In this document: in pieces, positions 31,715 through 35,482 of the stretch | How the letters are laid out: each line of letters opens with the position of its first letter | Position numbering within the stretch: position 1 is the stretch's first letter | DNA from: a virus | IMG/VR virus record: IMGVR_UViG_3300028392_000166 | Location: 1 to 35,482 of that record | Strand: one strand, 5' to 3' | DNA: 35,482 nt | Notes under the pieces: model-generated | Told to the model about the DNA's origin: nothing | Database searches by the model: none | What the model saw: the letters and a program-made list of their open reading frames with translations, nothing else | Translations under genes and position numbers: made by a program

Positions 31715-32551
31715 ATGTCTAAAAAACATGTTGTAGTATCACTTTCGGGTGGTATGGACTCAAGCACACTATTGCTTAGATGTCTAAAAGAGTATGATAG
31801 TGTAACAGCTATCTCATTTGACTATGGTCAAAAACACAAAATAGAGCTAGAGAGAGCTCAATCATTGGTAGAGTATATTAACCTATGCGGAGATGCTCAA
31901 GCTAAAGCAGATCACCCTACTCCTATTGTAGGAATTAAGTACCGTCAAATCCAACTAAACGGATTAGCAGACCTATTAGATTCAGCTTTAGTAACTGGAG
32001 GAGAAGATGTACCGGAAGGTCACTATGAGCAGTCTAATCAAAAAGAAACGGTTGTACCTAACCGTAACAAAATGTTCGCTTCAATTACTCAAGCTGTAGC
32101 ATTATCAATTGCGAATAGAACAAAAGAACAATGTGATATTGCGTTAGGTATTCATGCTGGAGATTTTGGAGTTTACCCAGATTGTAGACAAGAATTCAGA
32201 GATGCTGATGACCATGCTTTTAGAGCAGGTAACTGGGATGCTGATAGAGTAGGTTATTTTACTCCATATCTTGAAGGTATGAAGTATGATATTTTAGTTG
32301 ATGGTCAAATTTTATGTGAAGAATTAGGATTAGACTTTAACGAAGTATATAGTAGAACTAATACTTCTTATAAACCATATCCAAATGGGAATTCTGATTA
32401 TAAGAGTGCCTCATCAGTTGAAAGAGTAGAAGCGTTTATTAAATTAGGTCGTCCTGACCCTGTAATCTATGAAGATGAAGATGGTATAGCTTCTTGGGAT
32501 AAAGTAGTAGCTCATGTATCTAAAATACTAGCAGATCATCAAGCTTCTTAA
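31715..32551 (+). CDS. queC: QueC-like 7-cyano-7-deazaguanine (preQ0) synthase lacking the zinc-site cysteines
   Basis: The product has 278 residues (bacterial QueC ~220-230). The N-terminal ATP-pyrophosphatase loop SGGMDSS is at residues 11-17, and ISFDYGQKHKIELERAQ is the next QueC signature. VVPNRNKMFASI and IALGIHAGDFGVYPDCRQEF also match. QueC converts carboxy-deazaguanine to preQ0. In ordinary QueC the C-terminal TCY...C-G-x-C-x-x-C-x-x-R cysteines bind zinc. Here the region reads TNTSYKPYPNGNSDYKSASS then VER, with Ser218, Ser227, Ser231 and Ser234 at or next to the cysteine places. With the DpdA-like gene it suggests deazaguanine DNA modification. QueD, QueE and FolE are not in the window. 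Confidence 0.82.
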   Translation: MSKKHVVVSLSGGMDSSTLLLRCLKEYDSVTAISFDYGQKHKIELERAQSLVEYINLCGDAQAKADHPTPIVGIKYRQIQLNGLADLLDSALVTGGEDVPEGHYEQSNQKETVVPNRNKMFASITQAVALSIANRTKEQCDIALGIHAGDFGVYPDCRQEFRDADDHAFRAGNWDADRVGYFTPYLEGMKYDILVDGQILCEELGLDFNEVYSRTNTSYKPYPNGNSDYKSASSVERVEAFIKLGRPDPVIYEDEDGIASWDKVVAHVSKILADHQAS

Positions 32552-32568
32552 ATTTTTTTAAACTTTAT

Positions 32569-32578
32569 GATATTTATA
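32569..32578 (+). promoter_or_regulatory. Candidate phage promoter upstream of GIY-YIG gene
   Basis: GATATTTATA, 24 nt before ATG 32603, after a T-rich stretch (AATTTTTTTAAA) without a hairpin. Confidence 0.45.
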
Positions 32579-32602
32579 GTAGTACCACATAACTGCTAAA
32601 AT

Positions 32603-33340
32603 ATGAAAGTTTACATATATTGCCTTTTTGATGAAAATGAGATTCCTATTTACATAGGGAAAACTAAAAATTCCTTAATTAAAAGGGAATCTCAACATCA
32701 AAAAAGATTAAAACAAAAAGTAAATATCTTTGAATTAGATTTTGTAGATGAAATTGATTGGAAACGTTGGGAATGTTTTTGGATAGAACAATTTAAAATT
32801 TGGGGTTTTAATTTATATAATCAAAATAAAGGTGGTGGTGGTGTTGAATCACACTCTTTAGAAACCCGAAATAAAATGAGTTCATCTTTTAGACCTGGAA
32901 CTTCTAAAAAACTTAAAGGTGTAAAAAGGCCTGATGTTAGTAATAGAATGAAAGGTACTAAATTTAGTGAAGAAACATGCCAAAAAATAACTCAATCTAA
33001 AACAGGACATCAATGTTATTCAAATCCTAAGAGGGCGTTAAAAATCGTTGAATCTAATTTAATTCATTATCAAACTGAATCGAATAGGAATAAAAAAATT
33101 TCTGAGAAGTTAATAGGTAGAGAAGCATCTTGGGTTAAAGATAGTTTAAGTAAACCTATTTTACAATTTGATAAACAGAACGTTTTTATTAAAGAATGGG
33201 AAAGTGCAAGTGAAGCAGCTAAATTTTTAAATAAGTCTTCATCAGCAATTTCTGAATGTTGCTTAGGAAAAAGAAAAAGTATTTACGGTTTTATTTGGAA
33301 ATTTAAAAATTCATTATCAAGAAAAAAAACAAAACATTAA
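32603..33340 (+). CDS. GIY-YIG homing endonuclease with NUMOD modules
   Basis: The product has 245 residues. The GIY-YIG nuclease domain (1-90) shows VYIYCLF, PIYIGKT, the conserved Arg in IKRESQH, and the Glu in CFWIEQFKIWG. A Gly-rich turn (KGGGGVESHS) follows. DNA-binding modules come next: NUMOD3-type basic repeats (KKLKGVKRPDVSNRMKGTKF, then ITQSKTG). A C-terminal NUMOD1-type helix-turn-helix reads KPILQFDKQNVFIKEWESAS, then EAAKFLNKSSSAISECCLGK. It is a free-standing homing endonuclease after queC. Its target is probably a site near the queC 3' region, by analogy with other phage homing genes. Confidence 0.85.
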   Translation: MKVYIYCLFDENEIPIYIGKTKNSLIKRESQHQKRLKQKVNIFELDFVDEIDWKRWECFWIEQFKIWGFNLYNQNKGGGGVESHSLETRNKMSSSFRPGTSKKLKGVKRPDVSNRMKGTKFSEETCQKITQSKTGHQCYSNPKRALKIVESNLIHYQTESNRNKKISEKLIGREASWVKDSLSKPILQFDKQNVFIKEWESASEAAKFLNKSSSAISECCLGKRKSIYGFIWKFKNSLSRKKTKH

Positions 33341-33361
33341 TTTAAAAAACTACTTAAAATT

Positions 33362-33727
33362 ATGAACGAAACATCAACAACAGTAGGGTATGGAATTACA
33401 TCAACTACCCTAGAATATTCAGGAACAATAAATGGAGGAACAGGAGTATTTACAAATCCTAACAATACAACTATTACAACCACACCATCAAATTATTCAT
33501 CACTAACATTAACAAATAATAATCACATGAGTTATCAAGTAAAAGTAGCTGTATTTACAGTAGAAAGAAATGACAAGAATCAAGTAATATCTTCTAAATT
33601 TGTAAAAGAATTTTGGGTAGAAAACAAAGCAGGTGCCTCTGTAGTACTAGCAGCTTCTAAACAATTAGATAAAGACTTTGACCCTGACACCACTGTAATC
33701 AGAGAAGTACAGGTAATAAATTTCTAA
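33362..33727 (+). CDS. Hypothetical protein, Thr/Asn-rich N-terminus
   Basis: The product has 121 residues and I do not recognise it. The first ~55 residues are rich in Thr, Asn, Gly and Ser ([20 protein letters not shown]), suggesting surface-exposed beta-structure. The rest is a compact beta-like region ([29 protein letters not shown]) ending [13 protein letters not shown]. There is no signal peptide or membrane span. It shares one base with the next gene (TAATG), so both are translated together. Confidence 0.5.
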   Translation: MNETSTTVGYGITSTTLEYSGTINGGTGVFTNPNNTTITTTPSNYSSLTLTNNNHMSYQVKVAVFTVERNDKNQVISSKFVKEFWVENKAGASVVLAASKQLDKDFDPDTTVIREVQVINF

Positions 33728-33990
33728 TGGCACAGTACAGAAAGAAACCAGTTGTAATTGAAGCAGTTCAATTAAGAGACTTAGAAATTCCTAATTTAAT
33801 GGAAATACAACAATTTGTTGGGTTAGGTAAAGATATTTTTAAAGTTGAAAAAGATGGTTTAATAATTAATACCTTAGAAGGAGACATGAAAGCTTCTGTA
33901 GGTGATTTTATTATAAAAGGGATACAAGGAGAATTTTATCCATGCAAACCAGATATTTTTGAAAAAACTTACGAAGAAGTTTGGGATTAA
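33727..33990 (+). CDS. Conserved phage protein ([11 protein letters not shown] family)
   Basis: The product has 87 residues. The opening [13 protein letters not shown] and the later [20 protein letters not shown], then [20 protein letters not shown], form the hallmark of a small protein family widely spread in phages and prophages ('y.kkPv.iea.q...tleG...a..GDyiI.Gv.GE.ypck.diF..tye'). Its function is unknown; a small beta-rich regulator or adaptor is imaginable. The ATG overlaps the stop of the preceding gene. Confidence 0.75.
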   Translation: MAQYRKKPVVIEAVQLRDLEIPNLMEIQQFVGLGKDIFKVEKDGLIINTLEGDMKASVGDFIIKGIQGEFYPCKPDIFEKTYEEVWD

Positions 33991-34003
33991 CAAATAAAGT
34001 TCG

Positions 34004-34011
34004 TATATTTA
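34004..34011 (+). promoter_or_regulatory. Variant promoter-like element upstream of lipoprotein gene
   Basis: TATATTTA followed by GG, 28 nt before ATG 34040. It matches the variant at 19006 and 30478, here without a preceding hairpin. An AAAGTTCG stretch lies just upstream. Confidence 0.4.
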
Positions 34012-34039
34012 GGTATAGAAATTAATAAAAAACAAAAAC

Positions 34040-34201
34040 ATGAAAAAAGTATTTTTAGCATTAGCATTAGTAGCATTAGTAGTAGCAAGCTGCAAGGACG
34101 TAACTCCACCAACGAAATTGACAACAATTGATTCAGTATCAGTTAAAGTTGATTCAGTACAAGTAGATACGACTGCAGCCGATACTACAGTAAAAAAATA
34201 A
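34040..34201 (+). CDS. Small outer-envelope lipoprotein
   Basis: The product has 53 residues. It begins with a classic lipoprotein signal: MKK, the hydrophobic run VFLALALVALVV, then the lipobox VASC, followed by KDVT. The mature part is short, rich in Asp, Ser, Thr and Val (DSVSVKVDSVQVDTTAADTT) and ends in VKK. That composition is very common in small lipoproteins of Bacteroidota, so the gene may be host-derived. Phage-encoded lipoproteins often block superinfection or take part in lysis as outer-membrane spanins; either is possible here. The gene is too short for many gene finders, but its A-rich leader and strong signal make it convincing. Confidence 0.78.
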   Translation: MKKVFLALALVALVVASCKDVTPPTKLTTIDSVSVKVDSVQVDTTAADTTVKK

Positions 34202-34445
34202 AACACACCCCAGTAGATACGTCGCCAACTATATCTTTAAACAACGTGGGAACTGCGGCTCTCCCAATGTGGCTGGAATGTTTTAAAAATCAAAAACTAC
34301 TTAAGTAAGTGGGAGTGGTCAATCAACAACCCAAAGAAGTTTCAGGTAAATCAATATGACAACGGGATGGGCGAGCCTAAATACGTAAGTAGCAAGTTAA
34401 TGTGTTTTTTCAAGGATTGAATAGTTTTTAACATTAGCGAAAATA
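34202..34445 (+). other. Stretch without a recognised gene; open frame lacking a start codon
   Basis: This stretch is less A/T-rich than the surroundings. One frame (34241-34420, closed by TGA) is open for 59 codons and reads like protein (CGWNVLKIKNYLSKWEWSIN, then FQVNQYDNGMGEPKYV), but it has no ATG, GTG or TTG near its beginning. A 5-bp hairpin TGGGA/TCCCA is also visible around 34247-34268. It may be a decayed gene or a structured RNA; I cannot decide. Confidence 0.3.
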
Positions 34446-34575
34446 GGGAAGGTGGCGGAATTGGCATACGCAGTGGTTGTGCTTAATAAGTAGGGAATAA
34501 TCATCAATCCCGAAAGCCTTAATGTAAGGTGTAGCCCGCTTGATTCTTGTACAGGTTCGACCCCTGTCCTTCCTA
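34446..34575 (+). tRNA. Aberrant tRNA-like element (Leu-type body, ~50-nt insertion in the anticodon loop)
   Basis: Acceptor GGGAAGG (34446-34452) pairs with CCTTCCT (34568-34574), with discriminator A at 34575. The D stem GCG/CGC (34455-34457 with 34469-34471) encloses GAATTGGCATA. The T arm ACAGG/CCTGT has loop TTCGACC (34551-34567). The body TGGCGGAATTGGCATACGC is typical of bacterial tRNA-Leu. The anticodon stem can form only between AGTGG (34472-34476) and CCGCT (34536-34540), leaving 59 nt where 7 are expected. Inside are two hairpins, GGGA/TCCC and CCTTA/TAAGG. CCA is not encoded. This could be an intron-bearing tRNA, a pseudo-tRNA or a tRNA-like RNA with another role; no anticodon can be assigned. 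Confidence 0.6.
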
Positions 34576-34760
34576 CAAATTACCAATGCTCGCTGTTAAT
34601 TGATGATGGTGCTAAACGGATGAAAAAGGGTTTATAGTAATCTAGAGTACAAGCAAATCATTAATCAGAAACCCTGATCTTGTACAAGCCCCTTAACTGA
34701 TAACTCGGAAGGCTACAAGAAAGACCAAGGTTGGTAATATACACAAGGTGGGCGTAATGA
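34576..34760 (+). ncRNA. Structured non-coding stretch between tRNA-like elements
   Basis: No protein frame is supported. There is a nested hairpin: outer stem GTACAAG / CTTGTAC (34647-34653 with 34679-34685) and inner stem ATCAG / CTGAT (34664-34668 with 34674-34678), with a one-sided 10-nt bulge. An ACCAA/TTGGT palindrome follows near 34726-34740. These pairings suggest a folded RNA, perhaps a spacer or intron-like piece of the tRNA-like cluster. I find no clear group I intron core. Confidence 0.3.
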
Positions 34761-34841
34761 GGTAAGGTAACCGAATCCAGTCAAATGGTTGTCTAGTCCG
34801 TTTTAAATGAAACGGTATCCGGTTCGAGTCCGGCCCTTAAA
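34761..34841 (+). tRNA. Possible degenerate tRNA-like element
   Basis: The 3' half looks like a tRNA. It has an anticodon-like hairpin CCGTTT/AAACGG (34798-34803 with 34810-34815, loop TAAATG) and a T arm CCGG/CCGG with the canonical loop TTCGAGT (34819-34833), followed by CCCTTAAA. A D-arm-like AAATGGTTG lies upstream. The acceptor 5' strand is not convincing: GGTAAGG at 34761 pairs with CCTTAAA over only 5 of 7 positions. It may be a pseudo-tRNA or a split element. Confidence 0.3.
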
Positions 34842-34915
34842 GAATTAGTTGGTGTAATGGTAACATGGGTGGCCTGGTGCTGCTCAGATAAGGGTTCGAC
34901 TCCCTTACTAATTCC
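34842..34915 (+). tRNA. tRNA-like gene, isotype uncertain
   Basis: Acceptor AATTAGT (34843-34849) pairs perfectly with ACTAATT (34907-34913). A G at -1 faces C73, a feature of tRNA-His. D stem GTG/CAT surrounds TAATGGTAA. The T arm is AAGGG/CCCTT with loop TTCGACT (34890-34906). The anticodon stem GGTGG/CTGCT is closed by three wobble pairs. The loop reads CCTGGTG, with C instead of T at position 33 and TGG in the anticodon place (Pro by position), which conflicts with the His-like end. Overall length and arms are those of a normal class I tRNA. Function and identity are open. Confidence 0.55.
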
Positions 34916-34918
34916 TAA

Positions 34919-34939
34919 ATTTAAGATTACCGTTCTTTG
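34919..34939 (+). repeat. Left arm of inverted repeat enclosing the 34957 gene
   Basis: The sequence runs ATTTAAG-ATTACCGTTCTTTG (21 nt). It is the reverse complement of 35267-35288 except for one extra A in the right arm. It starts 5 nt after the last tRNA-like element and ends 17 nt before the ATG. Confidence 0.85.
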
Positions 34940-34956
34940 AATTTAAAAACAAAACT

Positions 34957-35259
34957 ATGGAACAAATTTTAGGATTTGCTATAGGTGTTGGTGCAGTTGC
35001 CTTTGTATGGGCAGTTGTGGTAGCGTTTAAAGCAGTAAACAGATTAAATGAAGTAGAAGGTCTTCTAAAAGACCTTGAACAAGCCTATGATATCATGGAT
35101 AGGAGAATAGACGAAAGAGATCAATTAACTAATCGTAGAATTGACCAAGAAATCGATAGAACAGACAGGCTGATAGGAGATATTTACTCAGCTATAGATT
35201 CTAGATTAGACAAACTAGAAGCAAAGATTACAAAAGATAAACAATTAATAAAAGGATAA
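34957..35259 (+). CDS. Small membrane-anchored coiled-coil protein
   Basis: The product has 100 residues. Residues 1-27 form a single hydrophobic segment (ILGFAIGVGAVAFVWAVVVA). The rest is a long charged helix with heptad-like spacing (VNRLNEVEGLLKDLEQAYDI, then a run of RRID/DRTD units such as RRIDERDQ and RRIDQEID, then LDKLEAKITKDKQL), a probable coiled coil. I do not recognise the family. It is monocistronic and sits alone between the two arms of a near-perfect inverted repeat. A role at the inner membrane is likely; its partner is unknown. Confidence 0.65.
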   Translation: MEQILGFAIGVGAVAFVWAVVVAFKAVNRLNEVEGLLKDLEQAYDIMDRRIDERDQLTNRRIDQEIDRTDRLIGDIYSAIDSRLDKLEAKITKDKQLIKG

Positions 35260-35266
35260 ATTAACC

Positions 35267-35288
35267 CAAAGAACGGTAATTCTTAAAT
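35267..35288 (+). repeat. Right arm of inverted repeat enclosing the 34957 gene
   Basis: CAAAGAACGGTAATTCTTAAAT begins 8 nt after the stop codon. It matches the reverse complement of the left arm at 21 of 22 positions, the difference being one inserted A. It has no following T tract, so it is not an ordinary terminator by itself. Confidence 0.85.
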
Positions 35289-35291
35289 CAT

Positions 35292-35303
35292 TAATATTTA
35301 TTA
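35292..35303 (+). promoter_or_regulatory. Candidate phage promoter upstream of DUF1003-like gene
   Basis: TAATATTTATTA starts 3 nt after the right repeat arm and lies 10 nt before ATG 35314. Confidence 0.45.
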
Positions 35304-35313
35304 TGAAATAGAT

Positions 35314-35482
35314 ATGATGAACAAAATAAAAGAAATAGGTTTTATACTAGCCGAAGAAATAACCAACTTTATAGGATCTTGGACTTTTATTGTAATACAA
35401 ACCATAGTAGTATTAATATGGGTAGTTTTTAATATTTCACAACTACACCATTTTGATCCATATCCATTTATACTATTAAATT
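35314..35482 (+). CDS. DUF1003-like membrane protein, N-terminal part (3' end outside window)
   Basis: Fifty-six codons are visible. After MMNKIKEIGFILAEEITNFI comes GSWTFIVIQTIVVLIWVVFN, a membrane helix, then FDPYPFILLN. The pair 'GSWxFI...WxxxN' and 'FDPYPFILLN' is the signature of the DUF1003 membrane family, found in bacteria and in some T4-like phages. Its function is unknown. Two consecutive ATG codons (35314, 35317) could serve as start; an earlier ATG at 35303 hits a stop after two codons. Confidence 0.72.
   Translation, partial: MMNKIKEIGFILAEEITNFIGSWTFIVIQTIVVLIWVVFNISQLHHFDPYPFILLN

Noticed and set aside
34446-34575. tmRNA
   Set aside because: A good D stem is present and no tag-coding frame or pseudoknot chain follows. 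The element is also far too short for tmRNA.
34446-34841. Group I intron interrupting the tRNA-like element
   Set aside because: The insertion in the first element is only ~50 nt and I could not find the paired P3-P7 core or a P7 S-type segment. The second element lacks a matching exon.

Overview
The window is one segment of an AT-rich (roughly one-third G+C by eye), strictly tailed, T4-like contractile-tail phage. Every gene I can support lies on the + strand. The morphogenesis genes follow a T4-type set: sheath gp18, tube gp19, a gp26/gp51-like pair, tape measure, hub/spike and a LysM-like gp53 relative. They are followed by a T4-type replication set: gp32-like SSB, UvsX, FEN exonuclease and a gp41-like helicase, with a family A rather than family B polymerase. 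The likely host is a member of Bacteroidota, probably a flavobacterium. Start codons almost never have a Shine-Dalgarno sequence and instead sit in A/T-rich GTTATG or ACTATG contexts. A small lipoprotein has a typical Bacteroidota signal and a DS/DT-rich tail, and the lysis cassette resembles those of flavobacterial phages. The host call is inference.

Layout. 1-2831: tail-fibre and adhesin-type proteins and two small genes. 2907-16137: tail and baseplate (sheath, tube, chaperone-like pair, tape measure, baseplate/hub proteins, a spike protein with a GH108-like muramidase domain). 16138-17070: small proteins, two with N-termini resembling T4 capsid-targeting sequences. 17148-24152: DNA replication and recombination, interrupted by a homing endonuclease. 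24189-24989: a possible ADP-ribosyltransferase-fold protein. 24993-28362: ribonucleotide reductase nrdB/nrdA, split by an HNH endonuclease gene. 28480-30446: lysis cassette (two holin-like membrane proteins, a GH19 endolysin, a spanin-like envelope protein). 30510-32551: a 7-deazaguanine DNA-modification module (DpdA-like transglycosylase and QueC). 32603-34201: a GIY-YIG homing endonuclease, small conserved phage proteins and a lipoprotein. 34202-34915: no conventional gene; it holds three tRNA-like elements, at least one clearly aberrant. 34917-35288: a small membrane/coiled-coil gene enclosed by a 21/22-nt inverted repeat. 35314-end: start of a DUF1003-type membrane protein.

Regulation. 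Many intergenic gaps hold an intrinsic terminator followed at once by a TA-x-ATATTTAT(A/T) element 10-70 nt before the next start codon. I read it as the phage promoter, perhaps late; its core TATTTATA is the complement of the T4 late promoter TATAAATA. All three homing endonuclease genes have a copy.

Most unusual points: (1) a 130-nt tRNA-like element with intact acceptor, D and T arms but about 50 extra nt where the anticodon loop should be; (2) the inverted repeat enclosing one small gene; (3) a QueC homologue in which the four zinc-binding cysteine positions look like serines, next to a DpdA-like gene and behind a possible pseudoknot leader; (4) a possible Alt-like injected ADP-ribosyltransferase; (5) a very divergent minimal family A DNA polymerase; (6) a recurrent promoter motif.
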